Part shown: piece after piece, positions 1 to 8,466 of the stretch
Position numbering within the stretch: the first letter of the stretch is position 1
How the letters are laid out: each line of letters starts with the position of its first letter
DNA from: Xenorhabdus miraniensis
Lineage (GTDB): Bacteria; Pseudomonadota; Gammaproteobacteria; Enterobacterales; Enterobacteriaceae
Assembly (NCBI RefSeq): GCF_002632615.1
Contig: NZ_NITZ01000002.1
Location: 87,182 to 151,181 of the forward strand
Direction of reading: 5' to 3'
DNA length: 64,000 nt
Program-made: the position numbers and the translations under genes
Notes under the pieces: generated by a model
What the model saw: the letters and a program-made list of their open reading frames with translations, nothing else
Told to the model about the DNA's origin: nothing
Databases searched by the model: none

Positions 1-2
1 AA

Positions 3-89
3 TTCTCTTGGCTCGCACTTAAGGCATTGAATGCTATTTTGAATTCTCTATTCTGGGGAACTTATATTGATGAGGTTATTTATGAATGA
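3..89 (+). CDS. C-terminal tail of an unidentified protein (5' truncated by window edge)
   Basis: One plus-strand frame is open from the left edge for 28 codons and stops at 87-89. Its reading ends in WGTYIDEVIYE. It overlaps the ATG of the next gene at 82 by 8 bases, an arrangement typical of translational coupling. No family is recognisable from so few residues, and an open frame of this length can occur by chance. Confidence 0.3.
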   Translation, partial: FSWLALKALNAILNSLFWGTYIDEVIYE

Positions 90-1155
90 ACAACTTAACA
101 ATGATAAATATCTTTTGGTTGGTAATAAGGGAGTGAATAAAATACAGATATTCAAATTTATATTTTCAGGTCAAAACATCATGATCAAAAAGGAGAATTT
201 AATCTGGGAATCGCCAGAAACAACGGCAATGACGGAGGTAAAACCTGTTACATATTTTGGAAAAAAAGCCATACTGTCAGTAACAGAAAATGGGGTTGTT
301 ATATATGGGTTAAGCGATAATAACGTTTTATTCTATAAGGAAATTTCGGATTCTTCAGGAAATAATATACACTCCGCTTGTCCACTGCCTGATGGTAATG
401 TGGTTATAGCTGATTCAAATGGGCGAATTGGTTTATTACTCTATGAAAAAGGTAAAGCGAAACAATCTGTTAATGATACCCAATGGTTTAGTTTAACTTA
501 TGCCCATGCTGTTGTTTATGATAAAATTAATGACAAAATTTATGCAGGTGGATATACCTCTATTAATGAATACTCTTATCATGTTATTGATGGGAAGGCC
601 AGCCTAATATTAGAGAAAACATATGATATAAGCGATTACTACTTAAGGTGTAAAGAATATAATATTTGTAACGAAGACGGGAATTGGGAAGATGGAATCC
701 ATGATATATACCCGGTGTATGGTGATAATTCCCGATTGTTTTTTCTCTCAACAGGAGAGCGAGTTTTTTTGTTTGATTTATCAACGTTAACTCATTCAGA
801 GGAGGGCCAGATTACTCTTGAGAAATTTAATCCGTTTTATGAAATAGATAGTCAAAAATCAAAAGAAGCCGCACTAATAGCCCAAAAAGAAAAAATAATT
901 CTAAAAAAAGGTGGGGTTAAATCTATTTCGGGTAATATTGATGTGAATAATTTTTTTGTTGTTGCTCACTCAGCGCCATGGTTTACTGATAAAATAAATT
1001 ATCCATATGATGGAAATAGACTCATTTATTCAACCCATATTAATGACATCCTTGATTTCGATCTCACAGATAAGAATAAGGTAGATTTTGATTCTTCACT
1101 TAATATGATCTTTTATAAAGCCAGATTGATTGATAAAAATTGGATAGGATTTTGA
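82..1155 (+). CDS. DUF6528-like beta-propeller protein
   Basis: 357 residues with no recognisable signal peptide. I chose the ATG at 82 because a GAGG motif lies 6 bases upstream; an in-frame TTG at 67 would add five residues. The sequence has repeated short beta-type blocks such as LVGNK, CPLPDGNVVIADSNGRIGL and GIHDIYPVYGDNSRLFFLSTGE. The HDxxPVxGDxxRLxxxTGExVxxFD stretch resembles DUF6528 proteins, predicted beta-propellers of unknown function. AT-rich compared with the operon that follows. It overlaps an upstream frame, so it may be the downstream member of an operon beginning outside the window. The family call comes from motif memory and is moderately secure; I infer no function. Confidence 0.55.
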   Translation: MNEQLNNDKYLLVGNKGVNKIQIFKFIFSGQNIMIKKENLIWESPETTAMTEVKPVTYFGKKAILSVTENGVVIYGLSDNNVLFYKEISDSSGNNIHSACPLPDGNVVIADSNGRIGLLLYEKGKAKQSVNDTQWFSLTYAHAVVYDKINDKIYAGGYTSINEYSYHVIDGKASLILEKTYDISDYYLRCKEYNICNEDGNWEDGIHDIYPVYGDNSRLFFLSTGERVFLFDLSTLTHSEEGQITLEKFNPFYEIDSQKSKEAALIAQKEKIILKKGGVKSISGNIDVNNFFVVAHSAPWFTDKINYPYDGNRLIYSTHINDILDFDLTDKNKVDFDSSLNMIFYKARLIDKNWIGF

Positions 1156-1176
1156 TTACAATAGGCATTTTAATGT

Positions 1177-1233
1177 GGGCTATATTCAAAACCGAAGTGT
1201 ATATACCATACGTGACGATTGAGAATATAGCCC
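1177..1233. terminator. 11-bp inverted repeat between convergent genes
   Basis: GGGCTATATTC at 1177-1187 is exactly complementary to GAATATAGCCC at 1223-1233, with a 35-base loop. It lies between two convergent genes that end at 1155 and 1302. It may act as a bidirectional terminator, but the loop is long and no T-run follows on either strand. Confidence 0.35.
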
Positions 1234-1276
1234 TGATACAAATAACCTTAATACAAATATCCCTGATACAAAATAA
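1231..1276. repeat. 15-bp tandem repeat, three copies
   Basis: Three near-identical units (first unit CCCTGATACAAATAA, third one base longer) abut each other 26 bases beyond the stop of the DgaE-like gene. The first unit overlaps the right arm of the inverted repeat at 1177-1233. Confidence 0.8.
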
Positions 1277-1301
1277 CTTGCATCAGAGGAGATAGCGGGA
1301 A

Positions 1302-2417
1302 CTACTTTCTACCCATCACCACCCGTCTAATTTCCATTGCAATCGTGCTCAGTTGCATTGGCGTCACACTGCGAATATCCACTTCGATTCGGCCTTCATT
1401 GGCTTTATATTCCCGAAAATAGATCGCAATATTGCCTTGCCGGAGCTGTGCCAAAATTTCGAATGTATTTCTGCCGATGCGTTGTTCGTTAAACGTGATC
1501 TCAGTACGAGCGATATCACGGCCTGCACTGTCCCAAACGACTTTGGCGGAGACTCCTGTAATGCGGTTCAGCTTCTCAATAAACGGTGTCATCCTTGTTA
1601 CCATCTCTGCGCCTGTTTCTTTTGTCTGGTTGAGATGATTTTCAATAGCCAAGGTAAGGCCGAGAATACCTTCTTTACCAATTTTCATGGCTCGCCCGAT
1701 ACCGTGACGCTGCCGTTTAACCCATTCGACATAAGTCTGTTTGCCAATTACTAATCCGCTGGTGGGGCCTTCAATCGCTTTGGCTCCACTGTAGATCACT
1801 AAATCTGCCCCTTGCCGATAATAAAGGGTTAAATCCTCTTCAGCAGCGGCATCCACAATCAGGGGCAAGTTATGTGTTTGTGCAATACGGGCGGCGTCTG
1901 CCACCGTCAGCATACTTTTTTGTACGGCATGGTGTGATTTGATATAGAGAATAGCCGCGGTTTGTGGCGTGATTTTATCGGCGATCTGTGTCGCGCTGCA
2001 TTCATTGGCAAAGCCCGCTTCAATGACTTTACCACCGCCCAATGTAATCATGGTTGCAACGGGGGCGCCAAAATTCACGTTATGCCCTTTGGGCAAAATG
2101 ATTTCACGTGGAACCGATTTATCCGAACAGTGCAGGTTAAGCAGCAGGTCGTTGTCATCTTTAGTGATGACGGCAGCCACGGATTGGGCAATCCCAGACG
2201 AGGCGCAAGAAACGACAACAGCACCTTCCACACCCAGTAATTGAGCGATGTAATTACCGGTTTTATCCACCAAATCATCCATCTCAAAATAGTGTTTCAG
2301 CCCTGCGCTAACCTGCGCAATGACCCGCTCAGCAGGTGTTGATACACCCAGTGCTGTCATACGTCCGGCAGCATTGATCACCTGGCGCAATTGGTATTTT
2401 TCATAGAGGGATGCCAT
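1302..2417 (-). CDS. DgaE/SelA-like PLP-dependent enzyme (putative ammonia lyase family)
   Basis: 371 residues of PLP fold type I. The predicted internal-aldimine lysine is Lys213 in SGAKAIEGPTSG, and Asp189 in LIVDAAAEED would pair with the pyridine nitrogen. This set is seen in the family containing D-glucosaminate-6-phosphate ammonia-lyase DgaE and selenocysteine synthase SelA. The start at 2417 has an AGGAG motif about 8 bases upstream (AAAGGAGCGTCGCCAATG); the frame stays open further upstream but would run well into the preceding gene. It overlaps the 3' end of the amidohydrolase gene by 17 bases. No DgaF-type aldolase or mannose-type PTS is nearby, so the glucosaminate substrate cannot be assumed. 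It is the last gene of the operon. Confidence 0.8.
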   Translation of the reverse strand: MASLYEKYQLRQVINAAGRMTALGVSTPAERVIAQVSAGLKHYFEMDDLVDKTGNYIAQLLGVEGAVVVSCASSGIAQSVAAVITKDDNDLLLNLHCSDKSVPREIILPKGHNVNFGAPVATMITLGGGKVIEAGFANECSATQIADKITPQTAAILYIKSHHAVQKSMLTVADAARIAQTHNLPLIVDAAAEEDLTLYYRQGADLVIYSGAKAIEGPTSGLVIGKQTYVEWVKRQRHGIGRAMKIGKEGILGLTLAIENHLNQTKETGAEMVTRMTPFIEKLNRITGVSAKVVWDSAGRDIARTEITFNEQRIGRNTFEILAQLRQGNIAIYFREYKANEGRIEVDIRSVTPMQLSTIAMEIRRVVMGRK

Positions 2418-3600
2418 TGGCGACGCTCCTTTTCGTAGCTGAATTTTTGACGGGTATATTTTCCGCAGACATGTTTTTCGCTGCGGTATTCTCTGCCACG
2501 ACAATGTGAACTCCCGAAATGATGGCTGCGATGGGGATAAATTGTTGTGTACCGATCCTGATTTGCCCCTCGGCATCGACAAGTTCAATGCGTTGATTTT
2601 TCAGATCAAAAATTGTGATGTCGCCGTCACAGCCACGTTCTAACCGGCCTTTACGTGGCAGGTGGAGTAAATCCGCGGCATTGATTGTCACGCAGTTCAA
2701 AATGTACTCAGGCGACAAGCCCATGTTGAGGAATTTTGTCATCACAGTGGCGAGACTGTAGACTGGCCCGTCAATGCGGTTTCTTTGGTAGATATCTGAA
2801 CTGATCATGTGAGGATGGGCACCGAACTTAATGGCTTGTTCGGCAATAGAAAAACTAAGACTTTCTGTGCCATGTCCGACATCCAGAATAACACCTCTGG
2901 CAAGTGCCCGTTGAATGGTGAGTTTCAGGTTACCGGCTTCATCAAGGATACGGTTAGGTTTGCCGTTAAAGCAGTGAGTGATGATATCGCCTTTAGTCAG
3001 CAGATCAGCAATTTCTTCCAGTTTGGGGGAAGGATTGCCGATATGTACCATTAGCGGAAGATGATTCTCTTTCTGCATGGCTTTAGCTTTGATGAGAGGC
3101 TGGAAACCATTTTTGCCAACCACGCTTTTACTCATGCGGGCTTTCAATCCGATAACAAATCCCTTGTGACGCCTGACCGCATCTTGCAGGCGGGTATTGT
3201 CGATTTGAGTGATGTCAGCCAGTTCGTTTTGACTGCAAATACCGGTACGGGCGATATTTAAGAAGGCATAGACGTGGGTTTTGGCCTTGCGTGCCACGGC
3301 ATAAAAGTCATCGATATCATCGGCTCCCGTACTGCCTGCATCGACAACGGTTGTGACACCACAGGCCGCACCAATCAAATCGGGATCATCATAGTAAAGC
3401 GGAGATTGCGGGTAGCAGTGAGTATGGGCATCAATCCAGCCCGCGCTGACGTAATAATGACCGTGCAGATCAATTTCCTTGATAGATGGCAACCCGACCG
3501 CGGCGGCGGGGCCAATGGCAGTAATCTTGCCATCATTGATTACAATATCAATCAAATCCCCGTTAATGAGTTTTCCTTGCTTAATAATTAAATCATTCAT
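2401..3600 (-). CDS. Amidohydrolase/deacetylase-family metallohydrolase
   Basis: 399 residues of the dihydroorotase/adenine-deaminase-like amidohydrolase superfamily. Metal ligands are visible in order: HTH in WIDAHTHCYP near the N-terminus, a candidate carboxylated lysine in GLKARMSK, His in MVHIGNP, His in ITHCFNGKPN, and Asp in ISSDIYQRN. A short beta-sandwich composite domain flanks the barrel (MNDLIIKQGKLINGD start; GDITIFDL late). The ATG at 3600 follows AAGGACAGGTATCTC. The C-terminus carries four degenerate five-residue units (ENTAA, KNMSA, ENIPV, KNSAT) encoded by a 15-bp tandem repeat, so the tail is probably a late addition. Substrate unknown; coexpression with the PLP enzyme suggests they act in sequence on one compound. 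Confidence 0.8.
   Translation of the reverse strand: MNDLIIKQGKLINGDLIDIVINDGKITAIGPAAAVGLPSIKEIDLHGHYYVSAGWIDAHTHCYPQSPLYYDDPDLIGAACGVTTVVDAGSTGADDIDDFYAVARKAKTHVYAFLNIARTGICSQNELADITQIDNTRLQDAVRRHKGFVIGLKARMSKSVVGKNGFQPLIKAKAMQKENHLPLMVHIGNPSPKLEEIADLLTKGDIITHCFNGKPNRILDEAGNLKLTIQRALARGVILDVGHGTESLSFSIAEQAIKFGAHPHMISSDIYQRNRIDGPVYSLATVMTKFLNMGLSPEYILNCVTINAADLLHLPRKGRLERGCDGDITIFDLKNQRIELVDAEGQIRIGTQQFIPIAAIISGVHIVVAENTAAKNMSAENIPVKNSATKRSVANGIPL
2434..2493 (-). repeat. 15-bp tandem repeat, four degenerate copies, in frame
   Basis: Four consecutive 15-base units (for example CGCAGACATGTTTTT on the plus strand) encode the repeated C-terminal residues of the amidohydrolase. The period equals five codons, so changes in copy number would keep the frame. 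Confidence 0.7.
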
Positions 3601-3619
3601 GAGATACCTGTCCTTATTA

Positions 3620-4270
3620 TTATGTTGCGACAGGAAAAAAATAGCCGGACACCATTGCGCCCAAAATGGCACCGCCTGCCACGGGCTTTTTCCACAGATA
3701 AAACAGCAGGGCGCCGATCAGTGAACCGAGGCCAATCGGAATGGATGCAACCATTGCGGCCAAAATAATGAGAGGGCCGAGGAACCTTCCCGATGCGTTA
3801 CCTGCCCCCATCATGACATCTGCCCCAAAGGTGGAATTTCCCTGTGCAACCGTGAATTTACGGGCAAGGATGATCACCAGACCGACGATAACACCCAGTA
3901 ACATGCCAGTGATCAGCGAAGCCCAGAAGTTAGTGACGAGAAAATCAAAACCTCCCGCCAGCAACAGAGCGGGAACGCCTAAACCAATACCGGTTTGCAG
4001 AGCACCGCCGATATCCAGAATGCCAACCAGTGATCCTTCAACAATACGGGCAAACAGAAAACTGGCGCCAAATGCGGCTACTGCTCCATAAGCACCGGTA
4101 TCTATGCCGGAACGTAACATTGCGACGAAAGCGACTTCATTAAATGCCCCAAATCCGTACACCACATACATATGCGTACCGGCAAAAATTCCCGCTGACA
4201 GCAGGCCGACAAACAGAGGGAATGTCCATTCTGCGTACCAGAAATCATGCTTGTTCAGTTCAATATTCAT
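3620..4270 (-). CDS. DUF4310-family membrane protein
   Basis: 216 residues, almost entirely hydrophobic, with about six predicted membrane segments and glycine-rich helices (GAFNEVAFVAMLRSGIDTGAYGAVAAFGASFLF, and GADVMMGAGNASGRFLGPLIILAAMVASIPIG). It matches the DUF4310 proteins that always travel with DUF4311 and DUF4312 genes. It begins 2 bases after the DUF4311 stop, so the two are certainly cotranscribed. No ATP-binding or PTS protein accompanies the pair. I infer that DUF4310 and DUF4311 form a two-subunit inner-membrane transporter for the substrate of the operon. Function experimentally unknown. Confidence 0.75.
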   Translation of the reverse strand: MNIELNKHDFWYAEWTFPLFVGLLSAGIFAGTHMYVVYGFGAFNEVAFVAMLRSGIDTGAYGAVAAFGASFLFARIVEGSLVGILDIGGALQTGIGLGVPALLLAGGFDFLVTNFWASLITGMLLGVIVGLVIILARKFTVAQGNSTFGADVMMGAGNASGRFLGPLIILAAMVASIPIGLGSLIGALLFYLWKKPVAGGAILGAMVSGYFFPVAT

Positions 4271-4272
4271 GG

Positions 4273-5064
4273 TTATTTCCCACTCAGAAATTGATGGATA
4301 TGGTGTAGCCAGTTTGGCGTATCCAGCATGAAAGATTGCAGGAGCTTGAGATCGAACTCACGGAAGAACCCGCTGAGGGTGAACAGCAAAATGACAGCGA
4401 TAAGCATGGTGCGGGTAATTTTATTCCAGCCGTTGTCATCGACGCCTTTGCCGATCAAAATCCCCAATACCAGACCGGGAATGGCATTACCCATGATCAG
4501 TTGAGCACAACCGCCGAAGAGTGTGGCCCAGAAACCGGCGCGTCGGCCTGCATCCATTGCAGCAAGCCAGAACAGTACCGGCATCACGGTATTGACCAGT
4601 AGATTGGCGGCGGGAACCAGTACGTTGGTGGCGGTGGTCTGTAAAGCGACGGGAACGGCGGAGGCCGTGGTATTCAGGAATGCCACCAGTAGCGCCCCAA
4701 CAATGCCGCAGGCAATCGCCATTTTTTTCGGATTATGCAGCGTTTCCGCCACGTTGCGGTTTTTGATCATTAACGTTGCCGCACCCCAATTGGGAATAAT
4801 GCGATGATCCACATCCTGCGTAAATGCTCCGGCAGCGACTGATGATGCCCAAGCGTTAAAAAAGAAACCGAGGCCAAAAGAGAAGTGAGAAGCCGGATCG
4901 CCTTCGCAGGCATTCAGCTCACCTAGCGTGCGAAAAGCCCCCATGCCCTGAATGGTTGGTGCGTGGAACATGCGTGCCGCTCCTGCTCCGAGGCCGAAAC
5001 CACACAGGCCACCGATAATGAGCGACATACCCAGTATTTCGATAAAAGAGGCGGTAGCACCCAT
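4273..5064 (-). CDS. DUF4311-family membrane protein
   Basis: 263 residues with about seven hydrophobic segments. It opens with a membrane segment (IEILGMSLIIGGLCGFGLGAG), followed by a conserved-looking soluble patch around FRTLGELNACEGDPASHFSFGLGFFFNAWASSVAAGAFTQDVDHRIIPNWGAA. The family always pairs with DUF4310 and is probably the second half of the same membrane complex. The start at 5064 lies 15 bases after the DUF4312 stop. The sum of DUF4310 and DUF4311 (479 residues) is close to the single YhfT protein (449 residues) at 26894-28243. That is suggestive of a split versus fused transporter but is not shown by sequence here. Confidence 0.75.
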   Translation of the reverse strand: MGATASFIEILGMSLIIGGLCGFGLGAGAARMFHAPTIQGMGAFRTLGELNACEGDPASHFSFGLGFFFNAWASSVAAGAFTQDVDHRIIPNWGAATLMIKNRNVAETLHNPKKMAIACGIVGALLVAFLNTTASAVPVALQTTATNVLVPAANLLVNTVMPVLFWLAAMDAGRRAGFWATLFGGCAQLIMGNAIPGLVLGILIGKGVDDNGWNKITRTMLIAVILLFTLSGFFREFDLKLLQSFMLDTPNWLHHIHQFLSGK

Positions 5065-5079
5065 CGTTTTTTCTCCCCA

Positions 5080-5427
5080 TCATGTTTTGCCGGAATGATG
5101 TTTTTCTGTGGTGTGATACGGATTGGCTGACATGGATTGCTTGAAAGGGATAGCCTGTACATCCAGCAAGGTGACATTGACGGTAACATCCAAAACCACC
5201 GAATAATGTTCGCGCTGACGGGGCAGAAAAAAGAATAGAAACTTTTCTGTTGTCACTTCGCTGGTGGCACTGATAATCGCGATATCCTTGGGTTCGATGC
5301 GCAGAATAATCTGCGTGCTTCCTTGTAATACTGTGCGTTGCACAGCATTCAGGGCATCGGCGATGGCTTTTTGTCGGGAATCACCGGAGCCACTGACACG
5401 CACAGTGGTTTCAAGCAATGCTTTCAT
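5080..5427 (-). CDS. DUF4312-family small protein
   Basis: 115 residues, soluble, with alternating charged and hydrophobic strands (MKALLETTVRVSGSGDSRQKAIADALNAVQ, then ILRIEPKDIAIISATSEVTTEKFLFFFLPRQREHYSVVLDVTVNVTLLDV). It has a ferredoxin-like alpha/beta feel. DUF4312 is defined only by its position next to DUF4310/4311. Its ATG overlaps the stop of the SFCGS gene (ATGA overlap at 5424-5427), indicating tight translational coupling. Role unknown; a cytoplasmic partner of the membrane pair is the simplest inference. Confidence 0.72.
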   Translation of the reverse strand: MKALLETTVRVSGSGDSRQKAIADALNAVQRTVLQGSTQIILRIEPKDIAIISATSEVTTEKFLFFFLPRQREHYSVVLDVTVNVTLLDVQAIPFKQSMSANPYHTTEKHHSGKT

Positions 5428-5843
5428 GATCCTTCGCTCAGCTTTTTGGTAAAGGCATGAATCAGACGCTCGCCTAACTCGGCTTTGTCCATAAAACCAA
5501 AACCAAGCACAGTACAGCCTTCGCGGATCGCCGTTTCCCCTTCTTCAATGGAACGCATTCCGTGGCGAACTGAGTAACCATATTTGTTCTGTGCCGTGAT
5601 TGCCCCCGCACCGCCACTGCCACAAAACGAAATGCCGAGATCTGCTTGTTCTCGCTGCATAACATCGCCCAGTTTCATATCTGCTGCCATGCCCGGAATG
5701 ACAATGGCTTTCCCGCCAGCGGCTTCAATCCCTATGGCAACGTTTTGTCCCTTACCTAAACGATCACCGATAACGACAACGACTTGTTTTTTAACGACGT
5801 GTGTTTCAGTGGGGTGTTTTTCAATAGCTGTCTGTTTGCTCAT
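5424..5843 (-). CDS. Glycine-rich SFCGS-family protein
   Basis: 139 residues with the defining ISFCGSGGAGAITAQNKYGY motif. I placed the start at 5843 (MSKQTAIEK); the frame stays open upstream but would overlap the PRD gene. Beta/alpha pattern: VVVVIGDRLGKGQNVAIGIEAAGG, then VIPGMAADMKLGDVMQREQADLGISFCGSGG, then GCTVLGFGFMDKAELGERLIHAF. The order VIG / AD-L-G / small-residue loop / GFGF-D-E parallels YhfU in this window (VIGG / ADYYLGACNTGGGGA / AFGFTGQDIE). I therefore think SFCGS and YhfU are distant relatives with the same role. Nothing catalytic is obvious apart from the single cysteine in the glycine-rich loop. Confidence 0.75.
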   Translation of the reverse strand: MSKQTAIEKHPTETHVVKKQVVVVIGDRLGKGQNVAIGIEAAGGKAIVIPGMAADMKLGDVMQREQADLGISFCGSGGAGAITAQNKYGYSVRHGMRSIEEGETAIREGCTVLGFGFMDKAELGERLIHAFTKKLSEGS

Positions 5844-5862
5844 GGGGTCTGCCCTCAAATAT

Positions 5863-6201
5863 TCAAGGATTGGAGCGCGCAATCTCAAAATGCACTGATA
5901 GCAGATAAACTTCTTCAATCGCCAGATTTGGCAGTGTTTCGACGATTTTGGCGGCCAGTTTGATAGATTCGGGTGAAATTTCATCAAATAGCGAGAGATC
6001 CACTTCAGGCAAGGGTTCCCCTGTCTTTGCTCTCATCACCATGGCTTTAACGTGGGATTCCAACATTTGTTGCTGTACGGGCGTGGTGTATGCACCTTCA
6101 TTCGCCAACCATTTCTCAATCAGGGCCAATACGTCCTGACGGATTATTTCTGGCTCAAAGGCTTCTTTCGCCATATTGGAATGTATGGAGGGATGATTCA
6201 T
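5863..6201 (-). CDS. Stand-alone PRD-domain protein
   Basis: 112 residues matching one PTS regulation domain (PRD). It has the first conserved histidine in LESHVKAMVMRAKTGE and the second in EEVYLLSVHFEIA, the usual His-(n)-His pattern phosphorylated by HPr or EII proteins. There is no DNA- or RNA-binding domain, so it cannot be a BglG-type antiterminator alone. First gene of the operon. The ATG at 6201 has GGGA 9 bases upstream. The yhf operon has the same kind of free PRD protein (YhfY, 31187-31549). Likely role is to report PTS phosphorylation state to the neighbouring regulator or to the enzymes; that is inference. Confidence 0.7.
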   Translation of the reverse strand: MNHPSIHSNMAKEAFEPEIIRQDVLALIEKWLANEGAYTTPVQQQMLESHVKAMVMRAKTGEPLPEVDLSLFDEISPESIKLAAKIVETLPNLAIEEVYLLSVHFEIARSNP

Positions 6202-6315
6202 AAAAGTTTCCCAGTCAAATCCGGCACGATAAATCGTCGCTTTGCCACAAATGGATACAAATTTTGTTTGCCGATAATGACCTTATCGATTTTATTTCTG
6301 GCTTGGGAGCAGGCT

Positions 6316-6339
6316 AATTTCCGTTTCAAAGTGGAAATT
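6316..6339. promoter_or_regulatory. Inverted repeat upstream of the PRD/DUF431x operon
   Basis: AATTTCC at 6316-6322 and GGAAATT at 6333-6339 are exact inverse copies around a 10-base spacer. The repeat lies 115 bases before the operon start, in the 297-base gap between the regulator and the operon. This is a reasonable binding site for the MtlR-type regulator encoded upstream. Apart from this repeat I see no gene in 6202-6498. Confidence 0.4.
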
Positions 6340-6498
6340 AATTAAAAACAGGGGGCTATTACGCAGAATTGTTGGTTTCTTCAGTGAGAAAATGCGTAAA
6401 AAGCGGAGAAAATGATTTTGTTATCCTTTGAATGCGGTCACATTATGGCCAGTTTTTCTCTTTGTTTTTTTAAGCTATTGTAGTCCAATTAATGCAAT

Positions 6499-8451
6499 TT
6501 AGATGATACGTCCGAGGCTGTCTTTTGCGATCATCTGAAATTCATCGAAATTTCGGCTACGTAACAACCTTTTCGCCGCTTTTTCCCTGACAAATGTGAC
6601 AAAAAGGTCGTAAATGGACATGGCTTCTTCATAGTCTTCCTTGCTGATGGCGAGCAAGAAAATCACATTGGCTCGCTCTTTGGTTTCTTTGTTCCATTCA
6701 ATGCCATTGGGGGCGAGGATAGTGACGACCACTGTTTTACGAGCCAATAATCCCAACGCATGCGGCAAGGCGATATTTTCACCCAGTAATGTGGAAAGGA
6801 TGGATTCCCGCTCAAGTAATGAGGCGCAGAAATTCTCCTCAACATACCCCTCTGCCTGCAATTTTCGGCAGACCTTTTTGAATAAAGCTTCCTGCGTAAT
6901 TTCTTCCTTTATCACCATGAAGTAACGCCGGTCGAAGAAACGTTCCAAAATGTAAGAACGTGTTTGATCGGTCATCATAAGCCGCCCAATTAACTCTATT
7001 TGGTAGGGGGTAGGGAAAGGAGAGATCTTGATGACAGGTTTATTTTTTTCGGTCAGACGCAGAGTGGTAACGACGAAATTCTCTTCCACATAGGCCAATG
7101 TGTTGTATTCATGGCATGGCAATATGCGCTGTAGTTTGAGTTGTGGAAATTCCCGGACCATTTGCGCTTCAATCATGCGTTGTGTTGCGTTACCTGCATT
7201 GGTGACGAGTAAAACAGGAATAGGGCGGTTATTGCCTGTGCCGTAATGCCGTTCTAACCCAACGCCAATATGTACGGCCAGATATCCCAGTTCATCTTCA
7301 TTGATGGAACAAGGGAGTTGATCTTCAATGCGAGCCAGTGCGCTGACCGTGACATCATAGGCGAAAGGATAATACTGTTTGATCTCGGCCAGCAGGGGAT
7401 TTTTCGTGCTGATTTGGTGACGTAATCGGCTGACTAACAAACTTAAATGGGCTGCCAGATCGTTTATCAGCCTGTGGTCATGGCGTAAATCATAGTGATA
7501 GGACTCATTGATATCGAGCAGGATCTCATCTGCCCAGCGCTGGCTCTCGACGATACTGCAAACCGGATCGTCATGTTGGGGTATACGCTGTGCGGCGATT
7601 TGCCTGCCGAGATAATGGGCTTCTGCGGGAGATATCTTTTCATCTAAAAAGACGGCAAACGCAGTTGAGATTTCCTTAATTGCATTTTGGATGGCGCTAT
7701 CTAATGGAGGGATTTCATTCTGTTCTATTTCATTTTCATTCTGCCTTATGGCGTGATGATCGCGAATGCGGAGCAGGGAAGCGGTACAGTTGAATATCAG
7801 GTATTGTTTGCCTTCATGGGTTAGCTGGATATCAAACCGGCTGAGGCTGTTTTGCAAAATTTCTTCAATATAAGGCAGGTCGATAGACGCCAAAATATCC
7901 ATCTTAAATTGGCTAAGCGGCAGTTCCGTATACCGTAAGAATCGGTGTAGCAATGTATCCGTCAGACAGGCGCGAATAAGACGCTCATCGCCATTTAATT
8001 TATTTCCCACGCGGGGAATGCTTTCCAGTTGCAGCGGATATTTGCCGAGCACTTCACGCACTGTACTCATATCCTGCTGCAACGTACCACGGCTGATACA
8101 CCATCCTTCGGCGATATCATCCAGTTTGATGGGTTCTGATGCCAGCAACAGTTTCAGTAGCAGCGCTTCGACACGATCACGAGCGGTTCTTGGGATCGTC
8201 TGGATCACTTGCTGCTGTTTTGGCAGAGAAGCAAATAACGTTTGATCATCAACATGCAGGGCATAACCGTTCCCGCGTTTATACAAGATCTGCGCCCCGT
8301 AACGGCGCAGAATGTCATTCAATTCGTTGATATCCGTGCGGATGGTTCGGCTGGAAACACTAAAGCGTTTTGCCAGCTCATCTTGTGGCAATTGTTCTGC
8401 CTGAATCACCTCAAAGAGATGAGCAAGGCGCGGATAGGGAAACAGGGCCAC
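6499..8451 (-). CDS. BglG/MtlR-family transcriptional regulator with PRDs, EIIB-like and EIIA domains
   Basis: 650 residues. Domain order: N-terminal HTH (residues 1-60, LPQDELAKRFSVSSRTIRTDINELNDILRR), a second HTH/Mga-like region, two PRDs at about 180-400, an EIIB-GatB-like domain near 410-490, and a C-terminal Mtl/Fru-type EIIA domain. PRD2 keeps both histidines (DLAAHLSLLVSRLR and LGYLAVHIGVGLER). PRD1 seems to lack the first (YLIFNCTASLLRIRD). The EIIB-like domain has no cysteine at the P-loop (VTNAGNATQ). The EIIA domain keeps its active-site histidine (NIALPHA). It is transcribed toward the operon at 6201-1302 and is probably its PTS-responsive activator. Such regulators usually bind DNA rather than RNA. 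Confidence 0.85.
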   Translation of the reverse strand: MALFPYPRLAHLFEVIQAEQLPQDELAKRFSVSSRTIRTDINELNDILRRYGAQILYKRGNGYALHVDDQTLFASLPKQQQVIQTIPRTARDRVEALLLKLLLASEPIKLDDIAEGWCISRGTLQQDMSTVREVLGKYPLQLESIPRVGNKLNGDERLIRACLTDTLLHRFLRYTELPLSQFKMDILASIDLPYIEEILQNSLSRFDIQLTHEGKQYLIFNCTASLLRIRDHHAIRQNENEIEQNEIPPLDSAIQNAIKEISTAFAVFLDEKISPAEAHYLGRQIAAQRIPQHDDPVCSIVESQRWADEILLDINESYHYDLRHDHRLINDLAAHLSLLVSRLRHQISTKNPLLAEIKQYYPFAYDVTVSALARIEDQLPCSINEDELGYLAVHIGVGLERHYGTGNNRPIPVLLVTNAGNATQRMIEAQMVREFPQLKLQRILPCHEYNTLAYVEENFVVTTLRLTEKNKPVIKISPFPTPYQIELIGRLMMTDQTRSYILERFFDRRYFMVIKEEITQEALFKKVCRKLQAEGYVEENFCASLLERESILSTLLGENIALPHALGLLARKTVVVTILAPNGIEWNKETKERANVIFLLAISKEDYEEAMSIYDLFVTFVREKAAKRLLRSRNFDEFQMIAKDSLGRII

Positions 8452-8466
8452 GGTAATACCCTGAAT

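Noticed and set aside
5424..5987. Longer start for the SFCGS protein at 5987
   Set aside because: The added residues overlap the PRD gene in another frame and are unlike the family; MSKQTAIEK at 5843 is the sensible start.
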